Positions 43,640-56,321 of a DNA stretch of 64,000 bases are shown piece after piece (position 1 is the first letter of the stretch; each line of letters starts with the position of its first letter). The notes below the pieces were generated by a model, which worked only from the letters and a program-made list of their open reading frames with translations, did no database searches and was not told where the DNA came from. The stretch is from the NCBI RefSeq assembly GCF_963678635.1, contig NC_087071.1, positions 1,478,537 through 1,542,536 of the forward strand. Direction: 5' to 3'. The position numbers and the translations under genes were made by a program. Source of the stretch: Symsagittifera roscoffensis. Lineage: Eukaryota; Xenacoelomorpha; Acoela; Convolutidae.

Positions 43640-45080
43640 GAAAATTGAGTGTACAGGGTGTCTTGGATGACCATCTATGGCATCATAGCCGCACAATCAC
43701 TGTAAGTGGCATACGATCGAATATAGGCCAGGATACAGTCATTTACTTTCAGCCTAATTGTTGTGAAACATTGGCTCGTTATAATATCAGATTTACCATC
43801 CTTTTCTTTTTTGAGATTTAACTGTAGATACCGTTTCATTGCTCTTCTCACTTAATCTAATTTGGACATGGCTGCTAGTCAGTCGGATACTTTCTCGGAA
43901 GTTCTTGCAGAGGGTATTGCAAAACCTCATACTTAAGCTACATCCTTCCTAAAAATTACTACCTTACCTTTCCCCCCTTAACGAAGGATCATTTCAAATC
44001 GAATGCTGCCTTTGAAGCAGCCTCAAACAGTCTATTGTTGACATCTCGTCCTCTTTTAAACCAGATCATCGAGATAAAATTACTATCTCCAATGCTTTCT
44101 CTGCTGTGAAAGAAAAAAAGACTACACTCTTTGATCGTTATCGCTCCAACAGAGGCGGAGGACGACCTGACTACAATGAACACAGAAGGACTGCAGCTCC
44201 TTGTGAAAACCATTTTTCCAACTGGTGACCAGTTCTGGCGATAGGACACAACAGGAATTCCAAAGACTGTCATGCTACGCATGAACCAGGTACCCGGGCT
44301 TCGCGACAAAGAGGCAGTCCTCGAAGCCCTGCAGCAACAGTTCATGTGGAGGGAGAAGTTATCGTCAGGGGAGCTTTTTCAATGGTAAAGCTTCAGTCAC
44401 CATCAGAATCCCCAACGAGAGCGCCGAAACCGACCTGAGGCAGTGGTCATTCAACGATGTCAACACTCGGCCATTCAATTTACCCTTTAATTTACCCTTT
44501 AACACTCATGTTCCATCAATTCGTTTCAGCAGTCTATGCAACGAAGAGAAGAAGCCTTACATAGGACATGATGACTCCTGGTGCCGAATCAGGAGACATA
44601 AACCACAAAAGGTCATACAGACGGCAGCTGATGTGGCCACAAAAAAATCTGCTGATGGGACTCCGACCTCTGAGAGCCGAATAGATGTGAAGGACTGGCA
44701 CGTGATGAAGGCGCGCAGTAGCCTCAGAAGGAGTGAGGCATTCAGCCTCCAGAAGTCACAGAGACCGCACAACAGCCCAGACGCGGAGAAGCAGAATTCA
44801 TCAAAACTGCAAAAAAAAGAGACCAACAGGTATCAAACAGTCCTAAACCCTCTTACATATAAACTTTACATAATGTCGTGCTTTCATTTTCTAATAAAGA
44901 GAAGTTTCACTGGGAAGCTGAAACCTCTAGGCATCCGTGTCCCAATAAGAAAGCCAGAACATGGGAAAAAGTCGTATAATCACTACATTTTAGGTCTAAA
45001 ACTTAAAAAGCTAGACGTCCTAACTTCTAAAAAAACAGTCTCTCTCTACAAGATGTCTGGACTTTAAAACCCAGACATGC
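43640..45080 (+). mobile_element. Decayed LINE unit 3
   Basis: Leader at about 43640-43865, ORF1 start at 43869, ORF1 remnants to 44825, and the endonuclease-like module at 44890-45060. Very similar to units 1 and 2 over long stretches, implying local duplication after insertion. Confidence 0.6.
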
Positions 45081-45344
45081 AGTCTCAAAGATTGGTTTCA
45101 TTCCATAAAATGATTACTTTCATGGTGAAATATGTTATAATTGATGTTGTATATATTCCCCACTAACTTTAACTAAATATCTCTAACTTATTGCTTTCCA
45201 TTTTTGTATTTTTAATCGGAAACATTAATAAGTTATTTGAAAGCTTAAATGTGATAAATTGGCTGGCTGCGATACCAGATTTTTTTTTGAGATTTAAAAG
45301 ATTATTTCATTTCATTGCTCTTCGTACTAATTATCTTCTCGGTT

Positions 45345-46103
45345 ATGGCTACTAGTCAGTCTGTTACAATCTCGGAAGTTTTCGCTGAAAGCATTGCGCA
45401 ACCTAGATCAAACATCGCATCTTTTGTGGAGATGACAATTATTGCTCCCGAAGCGTCCTCCAAACGGTCTGTTGGGGACATCTTGTTGACAATTAAGCCG
45501 GAACATTGAGACAAGATTACAATCTCGAAAGCTTTCACAGTTTTGAAAGAAAATCGCCTCCATTCTCTAATCGTTGTCGCTCCAATAGAAGTAGAGTACA
45601 CTTTAGTTGTGATGAAAACAGGTAAACTGGAGGTCCTTGAGAAAACTATATTTCCAACTGGCGACCATTTTTCGAGGCACGATCCAACTGAATTCCCGAA
45701 GAAAGCGATCCTACGCTTGAACCAAGTGCCTGGTCTTTGTGATGATGAGGCAGTCCTCGAGGCAGAGCAGCTTCCTCCAACAGTCCATGTGGAGGGCGAA
45801 ATCACAGGTCCTCTAGAAAGATGCGACCAGGTAAACGTCTTCAACGAAAAGGTCTTAGTTTCAATCAGCATCCCGAATGAGAACGCTAAAACCGATCATA
45901 GACAGTGGTCCTTCAAGTTGTCAACGCGGCCATTAAAATCGCTCGACTTGCCATTCAACGCGCATGTGCCAGCGATTCACTGCTGCACTCTGTCTAAGGC
46001 CGCTGAAAAGCCTTACATAGGACACGGTAACACACCAGAGGCGACTGAGACGGCAGCTGATGTCTTCAAAAGCAACAAAGAAAGGATCCTAAAAGCCGGA
46101 TGA
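45345..46103 (+). pseudogene. LINE unit 4 ORF1, one in-frame stop
   Basis: The best preserved ORF1. ATG at 45345-45347, a single TGA at 45507-45509 in otherwise continuous frame, then open to TGA 46101-46103 (about 250 codons). The protein has a mixed alpha/beta middle (VPGLCDDEAVLEAEQLPPTV), followed by PFNAHVPAIHCC. The knuckle itself has lost two of its metal ligands relative to unit 1. The basic C-terminus continues in another frame after 46110. It acts, by family, as a nucleic-acid-binding partner of the LINE RNA. Confidence 0.55.
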
Positions 46104-46289
46104 ATGGGGAGGGCTGGCACATCATGAAGGCGCACAGTAGCCTCAAAAAGAAAGGGGCCATCAGTGGCTAGAAATCAGCTAAGCCACAGCAGCTCGAAAG
46201 CAGAGAAACAAACTCCCTCCAAACTACAAAAAGCAGAACAACAGGTATCAAACACTCCTAAAATGTGACCTTGAGAACTAACACGAATT

Positions 46290-46990
46290 TGTGCTTTATT
46301 TTTCTGAACAACAGAGGTTTCGGAGATTATCTCAAACCTCTAGGCATCCTTGGTTCCATAAAAAGCAAACAAATAGGGAAAATTTACCTATAAACTACGC
46401 TGTACGTCAAATACTTACAATTCTTGGAGCTCCAAGTTCTAAAAAAAACCATTCTTTTTCACTCCGAGATGTCTGAAATTCGTAATCCAGAAATGCGGTG
46501 CGCATAATTCAAAATAAAGGCTATTTGATTCCTCATTGGTTGGAAATTTCAGTCGTTGTATCAAAATGAAGTTAATTTGACCTTTAAACATTTGAAATCC
46601 TGCAGCGTTTGTAGCTAGAGATATATCAATCTCCTCAGCAGGGTCTTCTCAGACTTTTTAGTCTAGCTATTTGCTTGGCTGGACAGCGGCGGAGACTTGT
46701 TTAGTCTGTTGTTTGTGATTAAAAAAGCATATGACTTACTGGTAGATTTATCCTTGAAAAACATCACAATTACGGCTAAACGGAAAATAATAATTTCCAA
46801 TGCGAACTACTTAGGAAGCTTAAAATATAATGACCTGCATGTATTTAGTAAGCACTAGAGGTTATAGGAACAACCTCAAACTTACTTGCATCGGGCGTGA
46901 CTTTAACAAGCCAAAACATGGGGGGAAAATACTTCATGACTTATATGTACTTATATATGTACTAAGATAGAATGATAAGACCATTTTGAA
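46290..46990 (+). mobile_element. LINE unit 4 endonuclease-like remnants
   Basis: A module at 46311-46460 reads LNNRGFGDYLKPLGI, and another diverged one is at about 46850-46960. Same family as 39780-41040. Frames are broken. Confidence 0.4.
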
Positions 46991-47099
46991 ACGCTAAAAA
47001 TGGATTTTTCAATCCAACCTCGCAAACAAAATTTCACAGGAAATTTGATTTTGTTTTTTCACAATAAATGGAAAATTCAGCATGTACATGAAAACCCAC

Positions 47100-48130
47100 G
47101 GAGCATGAACATGAAGTCTTGGATGACCCTCTATCGCATGATAGCCGCACATTCACAGTAAGTTATGAATTTCAAAAAGTTTTGAAAATTGACATTTATT
47201 GGAATTTTCGGCACAATAGTTTTTATGGCCAAATTGTCTCCTCAAAACACACGGAGCATGCACAGGATATCTTGAGTGATTGGCTACGGTGAGCCGCACA
47301 CACATGCAAATAGCATACGATAAAATATAAGCCGGGATAGTGTTATCTGCTTTTAGTCTTATTGTTGTGATACATTGTGATACTCGTTCACTACAACAAA
47401 ATTTTTTCTTGAAATTTAATAGAAGAATCTTCGTCCTAATTCTCAGTTATGGCTGCTAGTCAGTCTGCTTTGTTCTTTGAAATTTTCTCTGATGGCATTG
47501 CCAGACCTCACACAAAAATCAACTCTTTTCTGAAGATCACAATATATCTCCATTCACTGTGGATCACTTCAAGTGCGACGCTAACTTCGAGGCGACCACC
47601 TAACAGTCAAGTGCTGACATTTTAATCATGCAAGCCGGGATATCCGAGCATAATTACGATCTCGAAAGCTTTCACGGTTATGAAAAAAGAGCCTCCATGA
47701 TAACAAGAAGCTAATAACTACTGCAGTTCTGTGGTGCCGAGAAAAGTCATGCATAAAACTTGACGACGATAGGTGCCGAAACAGGTCCGAAAAACCAATT
47801 GAAGTCATCGAGATAACAGCTAATATGGCTTTATTCAACACCACTGAAATGATTGCAAGCTGTAAAATCCGGATAGATTAGCACGTTATGAAAGCACGCA
47901 GCAGCCTCAAAAGGAGTGGGGCATTCCGCCACCAAAGGTCAGCAAAATCTCACAACAGCCCCGATGCGGAGACGCTCACACCCTCCAAGCAACAAACAAA
48001 AAAACAACATGTCGAATCAGGCTCCAAGAAAATTATGATCTTTTTGACTACACAATGTCATGCTTTGCTTTGTAAGATCAACAAACTCTCAAAAGCAAAA
48101 AATCTTCGCCTATAAGAGTTCAAGTCATAC
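47100..48130 (+). mobile_element. Decayed LINE unit 5
   Basis: Leader remnants at about 47120-47440, ORF1 start at 47449 (MAASQS), then a heavily deleted ORF1. The basic C-terminus survives at 47888-48010 (MKARSSLKRSGAFRHQRS). The 5S pseudogene follows immediately on the opposite strand. Confidence 0.55.
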
Positions 48131-48146
48131 TTTTGCTAAAAACAAA

Positions 48147-48239
48147 AGCCTACAACACCTGGTACTAATCAGGTTCAATGTTCTTTAACTTCGCTGATAA
48201 GAATAGAAGCGGTGCATTCAAAATGGTACGGTCGTAGTT
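48147..48239 (-). pseudogene. Truncated 5S rRNA pseudogene
   Basis: The reverse complement aligns to the 5S gene at 4278-4396 but lacks about 24 nt including the box C region (TGGATGGGAGACC), so it should not be transcribed efficiently. The 5' flank (tgagtta next to 48239) and further upstream sequence also resemble the flank of the intact 5S. It lies between LINE units 5 and 6. Confidence 0.85.
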
Positions 48240-49530
48240 ATTTGAGTTAATCCATTTGCTTTTATAACCTGACGAGTACCTGTCTAAGTAAAAAACTTTA
48301 AAAAGACTCACCCTCCGGAATGAGTAAACTTCTGCTGCTATACTATATAAAAAAACCTCAACCTCACGTTATAAATCATGCATTTCCAACAAAACTTTGA
48401 AAACTCAAGCAACTTAATGATATTTATTGAATCTTTTTTTTTCTGATCAACACCAACGTGCAGCGGATGCCTTGATTGATCAACCGCATTAAGCTAGCTG
48501 CGCAATCACGTTATGTAGCATATATGTTAATACATGCCATATTACAATCAATTTCTTCTGGAAAAATTTTGTTGATTACAGAAACTCGTTACTCTATCCG
48601 ATTTTTTTAAAAAATATTTGGGAGTTAGAATCGCTTCAACATTCGATTTGAAAATCTACATGAATATGGTTCAAAAACCGCATTCTCTGAAATTATCGCT
48701 GAGGGGATTGCTTAACTTCAGCAAAAATAACATTACCATCAAACAACCGTGCACGAAGAATCTTTTAAAGAACAATGACACATTCAAAGCGGCCTCTTAA
48801 CGTCATACCAACGACAAGTTGTCCTTTCCATTCTCAACATCCAGAGCGGATCTAGATACGAAAACCTTTTGCTCTAATAGAAGTAGAGAACGACCTATCT
48901 CATATGAAAACAGAAGGACCGGAGCTTATTGAGAAAACAGTACTCCCAACCGGTGATCATTTTCTGAGATATGGCCCCACTGGCTCCCTAAAAATTGCTA
49001 TGCTGAGAACGAACCAATTTACAAAACTGTGATTACCAGGCAGTCATCTAGGCTAGACAGCTTCCTGAAACAGCAATCCTCAGCGTCACACGATTGCGCG
49101 TTAGGGCGAGAGATGGGTACAGGGGCTCTTTTTCAATAGGAAGGCTTCGTTATCAGTGAGCTACACGAACGAGAGCGCTGAACCAGATTGGAGACAGCGA
49201 TCTTTCAAGGCTCTCACCAACCAGCCTTTGAAGTGACTCGACTTTCCATTAAATGTGCATGTGCCTTGAATATAATGCTGCACACAAGAGAAGACACCAA
49301 AAATCAACAAGACGGTAGCTGATGTGGCATAAGTCAACAGATTGAACTACTGAATTATTTAATCTTGACCTACTTTGTAGTGTCTGGCGAAAACAAAGAA
49401 ACAACTTTGTTTGAAACATTTTCAAGACACTTGGATGTTTTAACCTTTTTAACGTCTGAAATACAATCTACTTTACCCAATTTGACTAAAAATTGCAACC
49501 CCAATACCGTCTAGAAGATATTCATAGCTT
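48240..49530 (+). mobile_element. Decayed LINE unit 6
   Basis: The leader, including a 'tcacgttataa' block shared with 4140-4160 in reverse, is followed by ORF1 traces (48850-49260, for example an 'EKTVLPTGDHF'-like segment) and an endonuclease-end trace near 49340-49520. The most decayed of the array. Confidence 0.45.
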
Positions 49531-50234
49531 TCAAAAATGACCAAATAGCGTCCTTGACAACATTATACACGGATAATAGAAATCATAAGGCAAACATGCA
49601 CGTTTTTCATACTTTCGAGATTTAATGCATCCTGGATATTGAAATATGGCGCGGTTAGAAGCCATAAAAACCTCCAGAGCGGGTAAAAACGCAGCAGGGG
49701 CTTTTCGAGGAAAGTTGTCTCTAACAGGGACGATACCAAACCCTTTCAACAATTCTTGATTGGTTGGAATGCATTAGAGATCACAGACAATCGATCCAAG
49801 ATAACGACCCGAATTAGTGAATTAGTGCGCATATTGCTAATGAACCAACCATTTCAGAGACAACCAGACATCCAAAGTTGGCCTGTAGTAAGGTTGACTG
49901 ACTCTCTTCTCTCTGGGAAGGAAGCTTTGAGGACGAAACTTAGGTCTTTTCGTAAAAATTACTTGAACCTCAATTACGGCTACTTAGACGTGCTTAATTT
50001 CAAGATTAATCAGGCGATATTTCCACTCATACTGATGACATTTTTAACAAAAACTTTAATCCAATATTTATCTGAGAAAACTTCAAGGTAGATAACTTAC
50101 GCACCTAGAGTAAATTTTTGGATGTTTTCAATCTGTACAATTCAAAAAGATTTGAAAAAATACCAAAATGTGCGATGGTTCGCCAGTAAGTGAAGGGGAA
50201 ACGAAGCAACCTATAAGTAAAACAAATTAAAATT

Positions 50235-50310
50235 GACCGCCTGGATCTAATGGTCTCACTTCAGATTTGCTTCAGTTTTTTGCTTCACTGCTCGCTGAGT
50301 TGTTTAACTG
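50235..50310 (+). mobile_element. LINE RT remnant
   Basis: Encodes PGSNGLTSDLLQFFASLLAE before a stop. This is the same RT segment as 41890-41935, somewhat longer. Confidence 0.5.
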
Positions 50311-52251
50311 AATAATTGATGAAAAAAGCAGCACACAGATAATTTCTTATATCAAAATGAAACAACCCATTCAGAAAACAGTCTTAGCATGGACGAATAC
50401 CGACCAAAAAGTGAGCCTATCCATTACTTTGGTTCTAGTTTATGAAACCCTTTGGATAAGTTAGTTTGCAAATTCTAACTAACTTAATTACCAAACGCAG
50501 TATTTAAACTGCCATAATTAGAGCTAGATTCTCAAAAGAAAAAAACTACCAGAAAATCAAAATGTTTGGGGGCCGTCAACAAAGTTCAGCAGACACTGAC
50601 TGCCCGACTTCAAACCGTCTTTAGATAATAACCATGCTTAGTATAGGTGGATTTTAAGATTATCTAGTATTGTAAGAATTTTAAATTAGATTTATTGATA
50701 AAAAAGAACATTTTCTTTCTTGAGTTCACCTAATAAGTTAATAATCTAGTTCAAAATTTAAAAAAACTAGATCCAATGAAAATTAACATCTCTAGTCTCC
50801 ATGTAGACTTGATTCTGAGGCAATGACTCAGCCGGTTTTTTAAAACAACCTGGACGATAAGACTCGATCAATTTCCATGATATGTAGACGATGAGCTTGT
50901 CGTGGAACACTCAATGCCAGATCGTCTAGTGTATGATCTATACTGCCTATAAAGATTGTATGAACTAGACCTCCAATTAACAAAAAGAGTTCAAGGTCAT
51001 TACAATGTTGGTACGCCAGGAAAAGTAAATTTGACAATAAATGATATGGCGTTTTAAAAAGAAAAACAACTTGAATCAAGCATTGAAGCCTTTAAGCCAA
51101 AAACTGGCAAAGAAGAGAAAGTTAGTCCTTTTTAGCCATTTTGCTGGAAGAGACTGTTTCAAAATGTGTGATCGGAAAATAATTCAGCTGAGCTCTTCCG
51201 CGACCCGAAAGGCTATTTGATGCTGAAACATTATTGCGAGCAACAATTGACAATATTAGTTATTTTAGAAGATACTTATGCGAGAGCGAACATCTTTGAA
51301 GTTGTCAGATTTTAAATAGATTTAAATTGGAATAAAAATTAAGATAACTTGATCTGTTTTCAAAAGCGACATCATTGACTGGGATCTCTTTAACGTTTCC
51401 ACTCCCCTCCCCCCCCCCCCCCCCATACCAAGTACCGAATTTCCACCTCAATAAAAAAATTTAAAGGATTAAGCGTAAGTAACATTTGTACTTAGTAACG
51501 AATCTCCCCTTTTTTGCAAGGTTTTTTTTGGGGGGGATTGTTAAAGATATTCCTTGATTGTACCACTTTTTTACTTACCTAAAACATCGCATCTGGTCAC
51601 TTCTGGAAGACTTCCCCTCCCCCTTATGTGCTCCACTTTTTTTAAACACCCCCTCTTTGAACATGTCAGATGCATCGGGGGGTTTGCATCCATACTGCAG
51701 AATTTCCGCCAAGTCGACCGACTCTGGGTCGAAATTACACTTAACTCGCATCCCGTGTATTACAACACAAATTATGCTTTGTGTGAATTGTTGAACGAAT
51801 TATGCTGTGTGAACACAGTCGCTATCAATTAGCAGATGTACAAACAAAATATATATTTAGCATAATGATAAGAAAAACAAGAAGCTGGAAAAAGTTTTGT
51901 TTTAAGCATTTCATCTTCTTACAGTTCAATATTGAATCAGGAAATTTCCTTGCAAAAAATAGTCATTTTAGTATTAGTACTGAATTTTTTGATAACAATT
52001 ACAATTTTCGACCAAATTCTTTTTCTGTTTGTTGTTACATCTGTTAATACGTATACAAATGTTGTCTCGCTCGGTAAAAAAAGACGAAAGATGGTATAAA
52101 ACAAGCAGGTACTACAAGCATAAAGTTCTACAGTAGATTGGAAATAAAGTTCCTAATTTGTGAGGATAGAACATAAAAAGGCACTGAATTGGATAATTTG
52201 GTCCCATATATGGTCCGCTACTTTAGTCAGTCTATGTACATGAACACCTGA
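50311..52251. other. No gene recognised; poly-C tract
   Basis: AT-rich with a run of 16 C residues at 51409-51424. An open frame at 51554-51832 has no recognisable content. No RNA gene or transposon end noted. Confidence 0.4.
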
Positions 52252-53660
52252 AAAAATTACAAATTAAATTAAATTAAACATTTCTTCGGTAAAAAACGCT
52301 GCAATCTAAGGCAGGCACCATAAAACAACCTGAAAGTTATCTAAGATCCGAAAGGCAACACAGCAAGACAGAATCATGATAATAGATAGCCAACAGAAAC
52401 ATAGCTACAAATTTTCGATACGCGATCTAACGTCGGAGCGTAGACGGATCAATTGGAAATGACCAATTTACAAACACCACACCCACGACTTTCAACTGAA
52501 AACGACAAAAAAGCACGAGCCGATTGATCGGAATGGAGCACGGTTTTTTCTGAAAAAATTTTTCGAAACTGATTCGAAAAAAATTTCAACCAATTGATTT
52601 TCAGTGTTCAATTAATAAAAGTTTTGTTGGTGCAAGCGAGATTTTGAAAAGCTTTTTCTTACAAAAGGTGCAATAAATGCGTTGGAGAATCGAAAAAAGT
52701 GGGAGGGAACAATGGCTCAGGGTGGTATTTTCGCCTAAATTTGACCGCCACAAAAATGCTTACAGTCGTCAAATGTGTTTTCAGTTAAGATTCGATTTTC
52801 CATCCAAAAGACAAACAATTTATTGAGAAACAGAACACCAATTTAATTTCCTGGGCCTTTAAAAATATATCAGAATTTAGGACCTGAGATTCTTGCAGTT
52901 TCTCAACTGATTCAAACGGCCTTAACTTAAAAAAGTGAATTAAAAATAATCAAAAAGTTCAATTTAAATTTGTTTTCAATTTTTCATTTCTTTTTTTTTC
53001 GTTGATTTTGATTTTCTTCACTTGAATCATTTTGGTCGAAGCGTTATATGCTAATTGCATATCAACTGGTTGTCTTTGAATGACTTTTGAAATTGTCTGA
53101 AATTGCTAATTTTTGCTCTGTTTTCATTCAGAATATAGGGAATATATATGAATAAAGTGTTTTTTTTCAGACCGATTATACAAAGTTGACAGCGTATGGG
53201 TATTGATCCGGAAACCTTTGGATTGCTAAGCGAGCATTCTTGCGCTAGACTAAAATGCGGATGGCATCGCTGCTCAATAATACTTTATAAATTCACTGCG
53301 CGAAACATTTATGCGCGGCAAATTATCCGCACTGATTCGTTCAAAACTGAATTGAGGCATTTTTATATTAGTTATACGAATTCTACTCAAACGCTGGCAC
53401 TTGCCTTTCATAAAAATGCTGGCGTGTTCTATTAGAAAAAAATCAACTCGTTGTTTCAAAACGGTGTTAAATTCGGGAACTTCTACGTGATTCTCAGCAA
53501 AAATCATGACATTTATAAAACACTGTTATGTCAGGAACCAAACAGCCGGAAAATCGATCAGCCAAAAACCTAATTGCCATCAACACTAATTCAAGCGTAT
53601 CTGTGCCAAATGTAAGCTCAGCGGAGCAAGCGTTCACAATTTTGATGATTGTGATGGTTT
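52252..53660. repeat. 1.41-kb tandem duplication, copy 1
   Basis: Repeated at 53666-55075 with only a few differences (for example a one-base indel at about 53287/54701 and a substitution near 53475). No coding frame with recognisable content is inside it. Short open frames differ between copies because of the indel, which argues against coding. Confidence 0.95.
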
Positions 53661-53665
53661 AATGG

Positions 53666-55075
53666 AAAAATTACAAATTAAATTAAATTAAACATTTCTT
53701 CGGTAAAAAACGCTGCAATCTAAGGCAGGCACCATAAAACAACCTGAAAGTTATCTAAGATCCGAAAGGCAACACAGCAAGACAGAATCATGATAATAGA
53801 TAGCCAACAGAAACATAGCTACAAATTTTCGATACGCGATCTAACGTCGGAGCGTAGACGGATCAATTGGAAATGACCAATTTACAAACACCACACCCAC
53901 GACTTTCAACTGAAAACGACAAAAAAGCACGAGCCGATTGATCGGAATGGAGCACGGTTTTTTCTGAAAAAATTTTTCGAAACTGATTCGAAAAAAATTT
54001 CAACCAATTGATTTTCAGTGTTCAATTAATAAAAGTTTTGTTGGTGCAAGCGAGATTTTGAAAAGCTTTTTCTTACAAAAGGTGCAATAAATGCGTTGGA
54101 GAATCGAAAAAAGTGGGAGGGAACAATGGCTCAGGGTGGTATTTTCGCCTAAATTTGACCGCCACAAAAATGCTTACAGTCGTCAAATGTGTTTTCAGTT
54201 AAGATTCGATTTTCCATCCAAAAGACAAACAATTTATTGAGAAACAGAACACCAATTTAATTTCCTGGGCCTTTAAAAATATATCAGAATTTAGGACCTG
54301 AGATTCTTGCAGTTTCTCAACTGATTCAAACGGCCTTAACTTAAAAAAGTGAATTAAAAATAATCAAAAAGTTCAATTTAAATTTGTTTTCAATTTTTCA
54401 TTTCTTTTTTTTTCGTTGATTTTGATTTTCTTCACTTGAATCATTTTGGTCGAAGCGTTATATGCTAATTGCATATCAACTGGTTGTCTTTGAATGACTT
54501 TTGAAATTGTCTGAAATTGCTAATTTTTGCTCTGTTTTCATTCAGAATATAGGGAATATATATGAATAAAGTGTTTTTTTTCAGACCGATTATACAAAGT
54601 TGACAGCGTATGGGTATTGATCCGGAAACCTTTGGATTGCTAAGCGAGCATTCTTGCGCTAGACTAAAATGCGGATGGCATCGCTGCTCAATAATACTTT
54701 GATAAATTCACTGCGCGAAACATTTATGCGCGGCAAATTATCCGCACTGATTCGTTCAAAACTGAATTGAGGCATTTTTATATTAGTTATACGAATTCTA
54801 CTCAAACGCTGGCACTTGCCTTTCATAAAAATGCTGGCGTGTTCTATTAGAAAAAAATCAACTCGTTGTTTCAAAACGGTGTTAAATTCAGGAACTTCTA
54901 CGTGATTCTCAGCAAAAATCATGACATTTATAAAACACTGTTATGTCAGGAACCAAACAGCCGGAAAATCGATCAGCCAAAAACCTAATTGCCATCAACA
55001 CTAATTCAAGCGTATCTGTGCCAAATGTAAGCTCAGCGGAGCAAGCGTTCACAATTTTGATGATTGTGATGGTTT
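53666..55075. repeat. 1.41-kb tandem duplication, copy 2
   Basis: Direct copy of 52252-53660, separated by five bases. The near identity indicates a recent duplication or an assembly artefact. Confidence 0.95.
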
Positions 55076-55257
55076 GATCACTTGTGGCTAATCGGGAACA
55101 GACTCTTTCCGCTGTAGTAACTTGAATGTATATGAATTATATTGTACGTTTGAATGCTAGCTGATAATCTGCCCTTTTATCGATATCCCGGATTGCTCTA
55201 ACAGTAATAATCAGTACTGTTTCAGAAAAAAAAAGTTTTATAATCTTTTCAGTACTT

Positions 55258-55336
55258 TTGTAGGACAAAATAGAGAACCCAGAAAACAGTATTGTTGCGG
55301 TTCTAACTTTCATTTTCTCTATTTTTGTCCTGCAAG
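55258..55336. repeat. Inverted repeat inside the TIR element
   Basis: 'aggacaaaatagagaa' faces 'ttctctatttttgtcct', arms of about 16 bp with one extra base, separated by about 40 bp. Confidence 0.65.
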
Positions 55337-55649
55337 AAAACTAGAAACAACCTCCTTTTTTCGGTGCTTACAAAGGTGAGTCGTGGTTACAAAAGTGAAA
55401 CTATATATTATACGCTTTTTCGGATGAGTACTCAGCTTGAAAACATTGTTTGTAGTATTTGCGAAAAACTTACCGCAATTTTAAAAAATTCGAATTGAAT
55501 TGAAAGTTTTGTTGCGTCTCGTTACCGTCAAAAACAATCCACGGAGGTCAATCTTCACTAAGTAAACACTAGCGAGAACACGACAAAAAGCAGCTCTATA
55601 AAATGCAATAAGAAAAAGTAGAAATAAGCCTCGAATTAGAAAAAATTCG

Positions 55650-55720
55650 TCTACGTCTCGGATTCGATCTGCGACCTAGAGATTTTGAGCCTCACAAACT
55701 AGCCACTCAGCCACGCACGC
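55650..55720 (-). other. tRNA-like sequence (possible SINE head or tRNA pseudogene)
   Basis: On the minus strand there is an A-box-like TGGCTGAGTGG about 10 nt from the presumed 5' end and a B-box-like segment (ATCGAATCC) about 45 nt further. The spacing fits a tRNA, but the acceptor and T stems pair poorly. It lies inside the TIR element. Confidence 0.4.
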
Positions 55721-56321
55721 TTAATCCATCGCAAACACTAGACACAAAAAAGCAGAGAACAGATGAAATGAAATTTCCAATGCTAGATCGTGATTATAGC
55801 GAAAGAGCCACCAAAAAAGTGAACACTTTCCACTTTCAATGAAGACTTTTAATTGCGAGTTAGATTCGAAAAAAAGAAGGTTCGTACAAAAAAACTAGCT
55901 GCCCGCTACTGTAATGAAAATGGCTTTACACTACAGAAAAGGCTAAAAAACACACGTAACGACGCAGTTATTTCCCGCGAAAAAAAATGGGTTAGCGTTG
56001 GCTTTTAAATGGATTGAGCAACTCAATTTTCGGAAACAGGGTAATTTCGGGTACAAAATCTTTCCTGTTACACAGCTAGAAATCAGCTCAAAATTGTCAA
56101 ATATTTAGTTCACTAAAAATCTTATAGCAAATTGGATTCGGTTGATTGAGTTCTTATTGTTGGTTTGGCCAGAACAAATAATTTCAAAAACAGTACTGAT
56201 TCAGTAATGCGACAGTACTGCCATTTTTTGTCCTGATTGTATCACTGATCAGTGCTACCGTGATACTTGTCCAGTACTGTTTTTATACTGTTGCAATACT
56301 GGAACAGTACTGATTTCTACT

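Larger units (their letters stand above)
55202..56321. mobile_element. TIR element with CAGTA...TACTG ends
   Basis: The ends form an inverted repeat of about 24 bp: left 'cagtaataatcagtactgtt', right 'aacagtactgatttctactg'. Further 'cagtactg' motifs lie near both ends. No transposase and no clear target duplication. A non-autonomous DNA element is the simplest reading. Confidence 0.55.

Noticed and set aside
53196-53507. Opposing 77-79 codon frames in the duplicated block
   Set aside because: A one-base indel in the second copy changes the frames, and there is no recognisable content.
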